This document shows, piece by piece, positions 6,342 through 13,997 of a DNA stretch of 16,971 bases. The notes below the pieces were generated by a model, which did no database searches, was not told where the DNA came from, and saw only the letters and a program-made list of their open reading frames with translations. Origin of the DNA: Lachnospiraceae bacterium (GTDB lineage: Bacteria > Bacillota > Clostridia > Lachnospirales > Lachnospiraceae). Each line of letters opens with the position of its first letter. Position 1 is the first letter of the stretch. The position numbers and the translations under genes are program-made. The stretch is from NCBI GenBank assembly GCA_017958585.1, contig JAGDCK010000160.1:1-16971 (forward strand), in the 5' to 3' direction.

Positions 6342-8279
6342 ATGGTTTGGGACATGCAATATGAAATTACGGCTCTTATCCTGATAGGACTTTTCTTTGT
6401 ATTTTACAATCTTCAGAAAAGCCTGCCTATCAGAAAAAATATTATTTTCTCCGATCTTTTGTTGATGCAGTTTCTGTGCATCATTACCGATATAATCGCG
6501 GCGGTTTTTTCTTCTTATCCGAAAACATTCGGCTATTGGCATCAGGAACTGTCCAATATGTCTTATTTCCTGTGCGTTTTCTCGCTTTATTATCTCTTTA
6601 TGCAATATTGCCGGTATCTGACCGGAGACAGGTTAAAAGTCCTGGTGGGAAGACAGTGGTGGATCAGTGTACCCTTCTGGTTTGCAGAGGTAATCTGTGT
6701 TACCAATCCTCTCACAGGTTTTCTCTACAGGGTGGATGAGACGGGATTTACCAGAGGAAGCATTTTTTATGAACTCCATCCTGCGATCGTGGTTTTCTAT
6801 TCCGGTGTCTCACTGGCATTTATTTTTCACTCGAGAAAGCGCATTCCAATAAAGGAAAAGGTGAGCCTGGTTTTTTTTGTTATCGTTTCAACCACAGCTG
6901 CCATGCTTCAGATTTTTGTATTTAGGTATCTTCTCCTTATCAACATCGGCTGCAGCTTTTCGCTGGCAGTTTGTTTCCTCTCCATGCAGAACCCGGAGTT
7001 TGACAGGGATCAGAAGACCAGAGTTTTCAACAGGGATGCCATGTTTAAGTATCTGGGCGAGAAGCTGATCTTCGGAAAGCACAGATACAGATATGTGGGA
7101 ATAACCTTCCAGAATTACGGAAGACTAAGAGCAATCTACGGATCCGGCATCATGGATAAGTTTCTAAACAGGTTCGGTATCTTTTTAAAAAAGCATGTGA
7201 ACAATGTGATGCCTTTCTACCTTCAGAGCGGAGAGTTCTTACTGGTGCTTAATTCCAGAGCTGACAAGGATCAGATCATGGAGCAGGTGAAAGAGTTTAT
7301 GGACAAGGGATTTTGCTTTAACGGTCAGAAAGTTAAGCCCAAGGCTAAATTCATATATATGTCTGAGGAATGTGATGTAAAAGACGGTCACGAGGTATAT
7401 GACATTATCAAATTCTCCCTTAAAAAGATCGAAAAGGATGAGAGCAATGATATCTGCGATATAGATGACAGAATGCTGGCGGAACTTCACTATTCCATTA
7501 AGGTCAAGGATGCACTGCACAAGGCGGTGGATGATGATGCCATCATCGTATACTATCAGCCCATATACGATTCCATAATCGGAGCCTTCAGTTCTGCGGA
7601 GGCCCTGGTCAGGATCGAGGATCCGGAGCTTGGAGTCATTCCTCCCGCTGCATTTATTTCTCTTGCGGAGGAGGATGGCACGATCTTGAGGCTCGGCAAT
7701 CAGGTTCTCAGAAAGGTATGCAGATTCATAAGCGAGCATGATATGGATGCCATGGGACTTAAATACATCGAGATCAACCTTTCCCCCATTCAGTGCATGA
7801 ACAGGGGCCTGGCAAAAGAGATAATCGATGTGGCCAAGGAATTCAATGTGGATATGAGTTATCTTAACTTTGAGATCACGGAGACTGCAAAGCTTGACAT
7901 AAAGGATTTAAATCTTCTCATGGATGCGCTTATCGGAGAGGGCTCGGGATTCTCACTCGATGACTACGGAACAGGCTTCTCAAATCTGGTAAATGTGCTT
8001 AAGCTGCCCTTCGATATCGTAAAGATCGACAAGTCAGTGGTGTGGTCATATTTTGACGGAAATGATATTGTGCTTCCGAGACTTATCAGCATGTTTGCCG
8101 AGGATGATTTCGGCATCGTGGCGGAGGGAGCGGAAACCGATCACATGCAGCAGACTTTGCAGGAGATGGGCTGCGATTATATTCAGGGATTTTATTTCAG
8201 CAAACCCATTCCCGAATTTAACTTTATTGAATTTATCAAGGAGAAAAACATATCGAGAAAAAAGGTGGTATTTGAATAA
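6342..8279 (+). CDS. Membrane-anchored c-di-GMP phosphodiesterase (7TM - degenerate GGDEF - EAL)
   Basis: A 645-residue signalling protein. Residues 1-215 hold about seven transmembrane helices, likely an input domain. Residues about 222-375 form a GGDEF-like domain in which the active-site motif is replaced by LQSGEF (294-299), so cyclase activity is unlikely. Residues about 385-640 form an EAL domain with all the usual metal and substrate positions: AEALVR (EAL at 420-422), EINLSP, FEITET, LDDYGTG (539-545), VKIDKS, AEGAET and the QGFYFSKP segment. It should hydrolyse c-di-GMP to pGpG in the cytoplasm, with the GGDEF remnant perhaps sensing GTP. AAGGGGG lies 7 nt before the ATG, and it has its own promoter. 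The next gene (exporter) follows after 38 nt and may be cotranscribed. Confidence 0.9.
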   Translation: MVWDMQYEITALILIGLFFVFYNLQKSLPIRKNIIFSDLLLMQFLCIITDIIAAVFSSYPKTFGYWHQELSNMSYFLCVFSLYYLFMQYCRYLTGDRLKVLVGRQWWISVPFWFAEVICVTNPLTGFLYRVDETGFTRGSIFYELHPAIVVFYSGVSLAFIFHSRKRIPIKEKVSLVFFVIVSTTAAMLQIFVFRYLLLINIGCSFSLAVCFLSMQNPEFDRDQKTRVFNRDAMFKYLGEKLIFGKHRYRYVGITFQNYGRLRAIYGSGIMDKFLNRFGIFLKKHVNNVMPFYLQSGEFLLVLNSRADKDQIMEQVKEFMDKGFCFNGQKVKPKAKFIYMSEECDVKDGHEVYDIIKFSLKKIEKDESNDICDIDDRMLAELHYSIKVKDALHKAVDDDAIIVYYQPIYDSIIGAFSSAEALVRIEDPELGVIPPAAFISLAEEDGTILRLGNQVLRKVCRFISEHDMDAMGLKYIEINLSPIQCMNRGLAKEIIDVAKEFNVDMSYLNFEITETAKLDIKDLNLLMDALIGEGSGFSLDDYGTGFSNLVNVLKLPFDIVKIDKSVVWSYFDGNDIVLPRLISMFAEDDFGIVAEGAETDHMQQTLQEMGCDYIQGFYFSKPIPEFNFIEFIKEKNISRKKVVFE

Positions 8280-8317
8280 TTGAGCAGGCCACATTTTTCA
8301 TAAGAGTGATTTTAGAT

Positions 8318-9286
8318 ATGATCAAAAACATGATTTTTGCCGCAAAGGTTTCCGTTGCGGCCGTGGTGGCGATTGCCATTGCAAAGGTTTTAAATCTGGA
8401 TTTTGCGATCTCAGCGGGGATCGTAGCCATATTGTCGGTGGCCTTTACCAAGAAGGAAACCATAAAGACCGGCATGAACAGACTGATCGCTTTTATCGTG
8501 GCGCTTTTTGTGGCATTTCTGTGTTTCTATACCATCGGCTTTGACACTGTGGGATTTTGTATATACATGGTGATCTTTATATTCCTGTGCAAGGTCTTTG
8601 ACTGGCACAGCGCCATGGCTATGGATTCGGTGCTCATATCTCATTTTCTGACTTTTGAAAATATGGGATTTGAGGCTTTAAAAAACGAGATATTGCTTTT
8701 TGTGATAGGTGTTGGGATGGGAGTTATCGTAAATCTCACTCTTCACAAAAACGCGGGATATATGGACAGATTAAAGGCAGAGACCGATGAGAAGATAAAA
8801 TATGCGCTTCACAGAATGAGCTTAAGGATCATGGATGTGGATCTTCCGGATTATGACGGTTCCTGTTTTGAAAAGATGGATGAAAGCATCAGAGAAGCCG
8901 CTGATATTGCCAGAGAAAACTACATGAATCAGTTTTCCAAGGGCGATGTGGAAGACATGGAATATATCGCCATGCGTCGCAGACAGCGCTACATTCTTTT
9001 CGAAATGTACAAGAATCTGAAGGAGATCATGTCTGTCCCCTCAACGGCAAAAAGTCTCTCAAAATATTTTGAAAAAGTATCAGAGGAATATTCAAGGGAG
9101 AATACGGTAAAGGATCTTCTTGAAGAGTATGAGAATCTTTACAGCGAAATGAAGAAGGCGCCCCTTCCCACAGACAGGACAGAGTTTGAAAACAGGGCGA
9201 GACTTTTTGTGATCATGGAAAAGATGAGGGAATTTCTGTATATCAAAAAGGATTATGTGGAAAGCCATAAAAAAGACAGAAGTTAA
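8318..9286 (+). CDS. Aromatic acid exporter family protein (ArAE_1, YqjA-like)
   Basis: A 322-residue membrane protein. The N-terminal about 145 residues hold several transmembrane helices with the pattern of the ArAE/FUSC superfamily (AAKVSVAAVVAIAIAKVL, SAGIVAILSV, TKKETIKTGMNRL). The C-terminal half is a soluble, mainly helical cytoplasmic domain as in the ArAE_1 family. Related proteins are thought to export aromatic or other organic acids; the substrate here is unknown. I chose the ATG at 8318, with AAGAG 11 nt upstream; an in-frame GTG at 8306 would add four residues but has no ribosome binding site. It lies under 4 kb from the aryl-CoA ligase gene, which makes an aryl-acid substrate attractive but unproven. 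Confidence 0.82.
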   Translation: MIKNMIFAAKVSVAAVVAIAIAKVLNLDFAISAGIVAILSVAFTKKETIKTGMNRLIAFIVALFVAFLCFYTIGFDTVGFCIYMVIFIFLCKVFDWHSAMAMDSVLISHFLTFENMGFEALKNEILLFVIGVGMGVIVNLTLHKNAGYMDRLKAETDEKIKYALHRMSLRIMDVDLPDYDGSCFEKMDESIREAADIARENYMNQFSKGDVEDMEYIAMRRRQRYILFEMYKNLKEIMSVPSTAKSLSKYFEKVSEEYSRENTVKDLLEEYENLYSEMKKAPLPTDRTEFENRARLFVIMEKMREFLYIKKDYVESHKKDRS

Positions 9287-9329
9287 GCTTTTATCTTAAT
9301 ATATCATCAGACAGGAGGATATTGGCAAA

Positions 9330-9749
9330 ATGAGTAAAATGGTTGTTTATTATTCCCACAGCGGGGTTACCAGAAAAAAGGCAGAGGATATAGCGGCAGC
9401 AAACGGAGCGGCAATATTTGAACTTCGCCCAAAGGTTCCCTATTCCGTGGCCGATGTGAACTGGCAGAATGATACCAGCAGAAGTGTGGTGGAATATAAA
9501 GATTCAAACTCCAGACCGGAGATAGATATGATGCCGGATCTTTCGGGAGTGGATGAACTGTGGGTGGGATATCCCATTTGGTGGTATACCACACCAAGGA
9601 TAATCAATACATTTTTTGACAATGCGGATCTTTCAGGCGTAAAGGTTCATTTATTTGCCACATCTTCCGTTACGGGAGTGGATGAGAGTCGGGATGACCT
9701 GAGAAGTCTGTATCCCGATGTGGACATTGTGGATGCAAAGAGAGTATAG
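9330..9749 (+). CDS. Short flavodoxin-family protein
   Basis: A 139-residue flavodoxin-fold protein. It shows the FMN phosphate loop YYSHSGVTRK near the N-terminus, ELRPKVPYS, and the flavin-contact loop VGYPIWWYTTPRIINTFFD. Compared with the 173-residue flavodoxin at 5049-5570 and with family members generally (about 150-175), it ends early at DIVDAKRV and appears to lack the last helix. The usual SGGSGFG-like glycine loop is replaced by SSVTGVDES. AGGAGG lies 11 nt before the ATG. It is the last gene before a strong terminator and lies 43 nt after the exporter gene. Function is likely redox, but the missing parts make activity uncertain. Confidence 0.8.
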   Translation: MSKMVVYYSHSGVTRKKAEDIAAANGAAIFELRPKVPYSVADVNWQNDTSRSVVEYKDSNSRPEIDMMPDLSGVDELWVGYPIWWYTTPRIINTFFDNADLSGVKVHLFATSSVTGVDESRDDLRSLYPDVDIVDAKRV

Positions 9750-9786
9750 TTTTTTTGAGTTAGATTAATATGGATAATAAAAAAAC

Positions 9787-9826
9787 GGGTATCCTGCGGT
9801 AATTTTCAGGATACCCATTTTTTTAA
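9787..9826. terminator. Bidirectional intrinsic terminator between flavodoxin and ABC lipoprotein genes
   Basis: Perfect 10-bp arms GGGTATCCTG (9787-9796) and CAGGATACCC (9807-9816), 10-nt loop, followed by ATTTTTTTAATT on the plus strand. The left flank is an A-run, which gives a T-tract on the minus strand, so it can also end the lipoprotein gene. Confidence 0.9.
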
Positions 9827-9896
9827 TTATGGAAAGATAGTTCTTACTACCCCTAAAAGTTCTGCTTAGGTTGCAGCATATGTTTCTGCATAGAGG

Positions 9897-10970
9897 TTAC
9901 TCGCCGTATACCATATCGGCAAGCTCTTTCATTGATGAATAGAGATCGCCGCTTCCACCGTAGATGGCATTAAAATCGAGGGCAATTACCTTTTTGTTTT
10001 TGATGGCATTTATATCAGAAAGGGCTTCATTCTCATAAAGAGATGCGATCATCTCATCCATATCGGGACCACCTTCATAATCAAAGAGGACAATTATCTC
10101 CGGATTTTCTGCAATCACAGTTTCTATGCTCACCTGATCACCTTCGCAGTATCCGTTTATATTGTCAAGGCCGATCATTGAGAACGCCTCATTCTGAATG
10201 GTTTCAGACGCGGCACTTCCAAAGACGGGCATTCCGTCTTCAATCCAGGAAATCTCAGCCATTTTCATGGTCTTACCTGCATAGCGCTCGTCACTTTTTA
10301 AACTGTTTGTAAGTTCAATATAGAAATCTTTTAACTCACCGGCTTTATCTTCAACATCAAAGATCTTTCCGAGATTATCGATATCTGCGAGAAACGATTC
10401 AAAATCAGCATTGTTTTCGCCTACGTGGGTGATATAGGAAGCAATTCCCATATCATTAAGATCATCCACGGTTCCGATGCCGTAATCACCGTCCACAAAG
10501 AGATCTCCCCTTCCTGCCACAAAGTCAGGGTTTACACCAAGCAGTGCCTCCTTTGAAGCATAGCCTTCTGCCACAACGGGGATCTTTGCAAATTCTTCGG
10601 AAACATCTGCGGGAGCGGGACCAAATACAGCGGCTACCCCTGCGATCCTGTCTGCAAGACCCAGTCTTATCATAAGTGTTGCTGTTCCCTGATTGTTTGC
10701 CATGATCCTTTCATATCCGCCCTCATAAGATGTGACTACGGGAGTCCATGTGGCACCGTCACTTGAAACGGAATACGTTTCCACGGAAACGGGATAGTGT
10801 AAGTTTCCTTCGGTGTCCTGTGAGACAGGCGCCCCATCGGCTTCTGAGGAAACTGCAACTGTTTCCTTAATGTCAGTTGTTTCTGTGGTGGAAGAAGCAC
10901 TTCCACATCCGGTCAGTATTGCTGTTGTCAGTAAAATTCCAACAAAGGATTTAATCATTTTGCTCTTCAT
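9897..10970 (-). CDS. ABC transporter substrate-binding lipoprotein (iron/siderophore/haem/cobalamin class)
   Basis: A 357-residue lipoprotein anchored outside the membrane. The signal peptide ends in the lipobox LTGC with Cys22, followed by a Ser/Thr/acid-rich linker to about residue 55. The mature part is a two-lobe class III (BtuF/FhuD-like) binding protein: ERIMANNQGTATLMIRLGL and DRIAGVAA in the N lobe, ALLGVNPDFVAG, then VIAENPEIIVLF and NKKVIALDF in the C lobe. It would deliver an iron-siderophore, haem or corrinoid to the permease and ATPase encoded divergently at 11087-12935. A GGA-containing site lies about 14 nt before the ATG; the ATG four codons on is an alternative start. The intergenic palindromes suggest metal control. 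The exact ligand cannot be read from sequence. Confidence 0.88.
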   Translation of the reverse strand: MKSKMIKSFVGILLTTAILTGCGSASSTTETTDIKETVAVSSEADGAPVSQDTEGNLHYPVSVETYSVSSDGATWTPVVTSYEGGYERIMANNQGTATLMIRLGLADRIAGVAAVFGPAPADVSEEFAKIPVVAEGYASKEALLGVNPDFVAGRGDLFVDGDYGIGTVDDLNDMGIASYITHVGENNADFESFLADIDNLGKIFDVEDKAGELKDFYIELTNSLKSDERYAGKTMKMAEISWIEDGMPVFGSAASETIQNEAFSMIGLDNINGYCEGDQVSIETVIAENPEIIVLFDYEGGPDMDEMIASLYENEALSDINAIKNKKVIALDFNAIYGGSGDLYSSMKELADMVYGE

Positions 10971-10987
10971 TTTGTAAAAAGTTTTCC

Positions 10988-11017
10988 TTTCTTTTCGACA
11001 GTTAGTCGTGCTATAAT
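10988..11017 (+). promoter_or_regulatory. Candidate promoter of the permease-ATPase genes
   Basis: Perfect TATAAT (11012-11017) with a weak TTTCTT (10988-10993) 18 bp upstream. Transcription would begin around 11024, inside the first palindrome, so a bound regulator would block it. No convincing minus-strand promoter for the lipoprotein gene was found. Confidence 0.4.
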
Positions 11018-11052
11018 CTGTTAGTCATAACTAACGGTTAGTTACGACTAAC
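11001..11052. promoter_or_regulatory. Operator cluster: two GTTAGT-N4-ACTAAC palindromes plus a half site
   Basis: Two exact copies of GTTAGT-N4-ACTAAC lie at 11020-11035 and 11037-11052, with an additional GTTAGT half site at 11001-11006. The outer segments GTTAGTCGT (11001-11009) and ACGACTAAC (11044-11052) are also perfect inverted repeats, and TAACTAAC-G-GTTAGTTA (11028-11044) is a further palindrome. They lie between divergent metal-uptake genes and overlap the predicted plus-strand transcription start. The TTAG/CTAA half-sites resemble those of DtxR/MntR-type metalloregulators; the actual protein is inferred, not seen. Confidence 0.7.
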
Positions 11053-11086
11053 GAGCAAATATTATCATTTTTGATTAGAGGTGTCA

Positions 11087-12157
11087 ATGAGAAAATTAAA
11101 GAAAAAAGAACGGGAGAAGGGTTTTGCTTTTATGCCTCTTTTATTTGTGGCAGCTGTTTGTGCGGTGCTTGTAGCGGTTTCCGTGGGGCAGGTCAACATC
11201 CCTCTGGGGCAGACAGGAATGATCCTGTTAAAGAAGCTCTTAGGCGTTGAGCTTTCAGGTTTATCGGATATACCTTCATCTTATTTTAATATCGTCTGGA
11301 TGATCCGTTTTCCCAGAACACTTACATCCCTGCTGGTGGGCATGGGTTTGTCTCTATGCGGAATAGTCATGCAGGCGTCTGTTGAAAATCCGCTTGCTGA
11401 TCCTTATATATTGGGAATCTCATCCGGAGCAACTCTTGGTGCTACCTTTGCACTTATGATAGGAGTAGGATCAATTCCCCTTATCGGAAATGCCAGCGTT
11501 GCGGCATGTGCTTTTGTGGGAGCACTCATCGCATCTTTCCTGGTACTGTTTTTTGCCAATATAGGAGGAAAGACCACAGGTGCAAAGCTTGTCCTTGCGG
11601 GAACCGTGATAAATTCCATGTTTTATGCGTTTTCAAATATGATCATTTATTTTTCGGACAATGCCCAGGCTCTTCAGAGCGTAACCTTCTGGATCATGGG
11701 AAGCACAGCCTCCGCAACCTGGAGTAAAGTGCCCATGGTTGCCACGGTGGTTTTGATAACGGTGATCTTTTTCCTGACCCAGAGCAGCAATCTGAACCTT
11801 ATGCTTATGGGAGAGGAGGCTGCCACAACCCTCGGAGTGAATCTGACTTTTTGGAGAAGGATTTATCTGCTTATCGCAAGTCTTATCACGGGAATTCTGG
11901 TGGCAAACTGTGGAATGATAGGTTTTGTGGGACTGGTGATACCCCATATCACAAGGGCGATTTTCGGAGCAAATCACAGGATACTTACACCATATACGGT
12001 ACTGATCGGCGGAATATTTATGACGGTTACGGATCTGTTTTCCAGGATCCTGGTGACGGGTTCGGAGCTGCCTGTGGGAATAATCACGGCTTCCATAGGA
12101 GCACCGCTGTTTTTATATATGTTACTTAAAAAAGACTATGGATTCGGAGGAGCATAA
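11087..12157 (+). CDS. ABC transporter permease, FecCD/BtuC family
   Basis: A 356-residue polytopic inner-membrane permease with about ten transmembrane helices. Family landmarks are clear: WMIRFPRTLTSLLVGMGLSL, ENPLADPYILGISSGA, KLVLAGT, GFVGLVIPHITR (the cytoplasmic loop that contacts the ATPase) and ELPVGIITASIGAPLFLYML near the C-terminus. The ATG at 11087 has AGAGG 5 nt upstream; an in-frame GTG at 11081 lies within that ribosome binding site and is unlikely. Only one permease gene is present, so the transporter is probably a homodimer as in BtuC2D2. It is followed directly by its ATPase. Confidence 0.92.
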   Translation: MRKLKKKEREKGFAFMPLLFVAAVCAVLVAVSVGQVNIPLGQTGMILLKKLLGVELSGLSDIPSSYFNIVWMIRFPRTLTSLLVGMGLSLCGIVMQASVENPLADPYILGISSGATLGATFALMIGVGSIPLIGNASVAACAFVGALIASFLVLFFANIGGKTTGAKLVLAGTVINSMFYAFSNMIIYFSDNAQALQSVTFWIMGSTASATWSKVPMVATVVLITVIFFLTQSSNLNLMLMGEEAATTLGVNLTFWRRIYLLIASLITGILVANCGMIGFVGLVIPHITRAIFGANHRILTPYTVLIGGIFMTVTDLFSRILVTGSELPVGIITASIGAPLFLYMLLKKDYGFGGA

Positions 12158-12158
12158 G

Positions 12159-12935
12159 ATGCATTTGGAAGTAAAAGATCTGCATGTTACTTTGGGCAGA
12201 ACCAGGATCGTTAAAGGAGTGAACCTGAAGGTGGAAGATGGCCAGAGTGTGGGTATCATCGGACCAAACGGCTGTGGAAAGTCCACTCTGTTAAAGGCTA
12301 TATACAGGGTTAATCCCACGGAAAAAGGAAAAGTACTAATAGACGGTAAGTCAATGGCCTGCATGACTCCAAAGGAAGTTGCAAAAAAGATTGCCGTTGT
12401 AGGACAGTTTAATGAATTAAGCTTTGATTTTTCGGTGGAGGATATGGTGCTTATGGGAAGGTCACCTCATAAAAAGATGATGGAGACCTTTAGCGAAGAG
12501 GACTATTGCATCGTGGATGATGCTCTTGAAAAAACAGAGTTAAAGGGCCTTAGGGACAGAAGTTATCTTTCATTGTCCGGTGGAGAAAAGCAGCGAGTGA
12601 TTCTGGCAAGAGCCATCGCTCAAAGACCAAAGCTTTTGATACTTGATGAGCCTACAAATCATCTGGATGTGAAATTCCAGTTTGAAGTGCTGGATCTGGT
12701 AAAAAGTCTGGGCATATCAACTCTTTGTGTGCTTCATGATATTGAACTGAGCGCCAGATATTGCGATTATCTCTATGCCTTAAAGGCAGGAAAAGTAGTA
12801 AATGAGGGAACACCCAAAAAACTGCTTACAAGAGAGACGATACACACTCTGTATGAAGTTGAAAGTGAGATCTACAATAATCCCATAACAGGCGCGCTGT
12901 CCGTGGCATATCTTCCCGGAAGAGAAGCCGTTTAG
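12159..12935 (+). CDS. ABC transporter ATP-binding protein (FepC/BtuD-like)
   Basis: A 258-residue ATPase that powers the permease. Motifs: Walker A GPNGCGKST (35-43), Q-loop Gln83, signature LSGGE (139-143), Walker B LLILDE (159-164) and the switch His193 in LCVLHD. The ATG at 12159 has CGGAGGAG about 6 nt upstream and lies one base after the permease stop codon, so translation is likely coupled; the in-frame ATG at 12138 would overlap the permease and lacks a good site. Its stop overlaps by 4 nt the stop of the convergent degV-type gene. Confidence 0.93.
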   Translation: MHLEVKDLHVTLGRTRIVKGVNLKVEDGQSVGIIGPNGCGKSTLLKAIYRVNPTEKGKVLIDGKSMACMTPKEVAKKIAVVGQFNELSFDFSVEDMVLMGRSPHKKMMETFSEEDYCIVDDALEKTELKGLRDRSYLSLSGGEKQRVILARAIAQRPKLLILDEPTNHLDVKFQFEVLDLVKSLGISTLCVLHDIELSARYCDYLYALKAGKVVNEGTPKKLLTRETIHTLYEVESEIYNNPITGALSVAYLPGREAV

Positions 12936-13759
12936 CATTCAACTCCGATTATTATACCGCCCCGCTCACCGTAGTAGCTGCAAAGACCCCTTGCAGGGTA
13001 AATGCATAAATCGGTGCCGGGGTATTTTTCTTTTAAGAGGTCTCCGAGTTTTTTTGCGAGATCTTCATTTTCTATGTGGCAGATCCTGATGCGGCCACCC
13101 TTAAAGCCTGCGGAGTATATCTCTGTTGTAAGCTTGTTAAGGACGCATTTTTCACCCCTTATCTTAAATTGGGGATCGATATTTCCGTCAATGGATGCGG
13201 TTCCAAGGATGCTGATGTTAAGTTTCCCCACAAGGGAGGCAACTACTTTGCTGACTCTGCCGTTTTGGGCAAAATTGTGCAGGGACTTGAAACTGAAAAA
13301 GAGCCTGGTGTGCTCCATGTATTTTTTTATATGAGTTTCCACATCCTCAAAGGTCATTCCACTGTTTTTGTATTCGATCACTTTTTCCATTACAAGGCGC
13401 ATTTCAGGGCCTGTGGTGAGGGTGTCTATTATGCAGATCTTTGAATCCGGGTGCTTTTCCAGATATATATCCCTTGCGATACATGCGCTGTTGTAGGTCC
13501 CGGAGAGATTACTTGTCATTGTCACAACGTATATCTCACTTCCGCCTTCAAAGGCCTCAAGCCAGCTGTCGGTGGATGGACAGGCTGTGTATGACCTGTC
13601 CTTGTAGGCAGCAAGATAGTCAAGCATATCATGCACATCAAGGTTTTTATTATCGGTAAATTCCCGCTCATCGGTTGATATCTTTAAAGAGGCAACACTT
13701 ATGGGTGTGCCGTTTGATTCATAAATGTCGCAGGAGGAATCGGTTACAAATTTGATCAC
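12932..13759 (-). CDS. DegV-family fatty-acid-binding protein
   Basis: A 275-residue cytoplasmic protein of usual DegV length. Recognisable features are the N-terminal KFVTDSSCDI, the lipid-contact segment VVTMTSNLSGTYNSA, IIDTLTTGPE, the FSFKSLHNFAQNGRVSK stretch, and the C-terminal CSYYGERGGIIIG. DegV proteins bind a long-chain fatty acid; in FakB-type systems they present it to a kinase for phosphorylation, but whether this paralogue does so is unknown and no kinase gene is nearby. The start is a GTG with AGGA 11 nt upstream. That site is inside a potential hairpin (13770-13818), so translation may be controlled. The gene is divergent from the TetR-HAD pair. Confidence 0.87.
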   Translation of the reverse strand: MIKFVTDSSCDIYESNGTPISVASLKISTDEREFTDNKNLDVHDMLDYLAAYKDRSYTACPSTDSWLEAFEGGSEIYVVTMTSNLSGTYNSACIARDIYLEKHPDSKICIIDTLTTGPEMRLVMEKVIEYKNSGMTFEDVETHIKKYMEHTRLFFSFKSLHNFAQNGRVSKVVASLVGKLNISILGTASIDGNIDPQFKIRGEKCVLNKLTTEIYSAGFKGGRIRICHIENEDLAKKLGDLLKEKYPGTDLCIYPARGLCSYYGERGGIIIGVEC

Positions 13760-13769
13760 TTTGATTATA

Positions 13770-13818
13770 ATCCTGAAAAAAATAATAAGGTTTTGACTTT
13801 GGTTTTGACTTTCAGGAT
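13770..13818 (-). promoter_or_regulatory. Leader inverted repeat that can mask the degV ribosome binding site
   Basis: ATCCTGAAA (13770-13778) and TTTCAGGAT (13810-13818) are perfect 9-bp inverted repeats 31 nt apart. In the minus-strand transcript the downstream arm contains the AGGA ribosome binding site of the GTG start. Pairing would hide it, suggesting translational control; a role is inferred only. Confidence 0.45.
13789..13812. repeat. Exact 12-bp tandem duplication
   Basis: GGTTTTGACTTT occurs twice head to tail (13789-13800 and 13801-13812) inside the loop region of the degV leader inverted repeat. Confidence 0.85.
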
Positions 13819-13885
13819 ATTTCCTTTCCGGTTTTTGTTTATTTTTTGTTCAGTCAGGGCGATTAAGCCATAAAAACCATATTAC

Positions 13886-13914
13886 ATTGTAAAAAAACAA
13901 TTCCTGTTGTACAA
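13886..13914 (-). promoter_or_regulatory. degV promoter (mirror of the tetR promoter)
   Basis: On the minus strand TTGTAC (13909-13914), 17-bp spacer, TACAAT (13886-13891). Transcription would start near 13879 and give a leader of about 120 nt. Confidence 0.6.
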
Positions 13915-13915
13915 T
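13887..13915 (+). promoter_or_regulatory. Promoter of the TetR-HAD operon, superimposed on the degV promoter
   Basis: TTGTAA (13887-13892), 17-bp spacer, TACAAT (13910-13915). The two opposite promoters are offset by one base. The flanking TTGTAAA (13887-13893) and TTTACAA (13915-13921) are inverted repeats, and TTGTACAA (13907-13914) is a palindrome. This is a likely site of autoregulation by the TetR protein. Confidence 0.6.
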
Positions 13916-13997
13916 TTACAAAATAACGGTTTTTGTTCATCTGCAAAATGGGATCTGTTTACAGGGAATGTTAAAAGCCGGAAGCGAGAGAAAAGAT

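Noticed and set aside
9852..9890. Two small hairpins (CCTAA/TTAGG and TGCAG/CTGCA) after the lipoprotein gene
   Set aside because: Five-base stems without a T-tract; the strong hairpin at 9787-9816 already explains termination.
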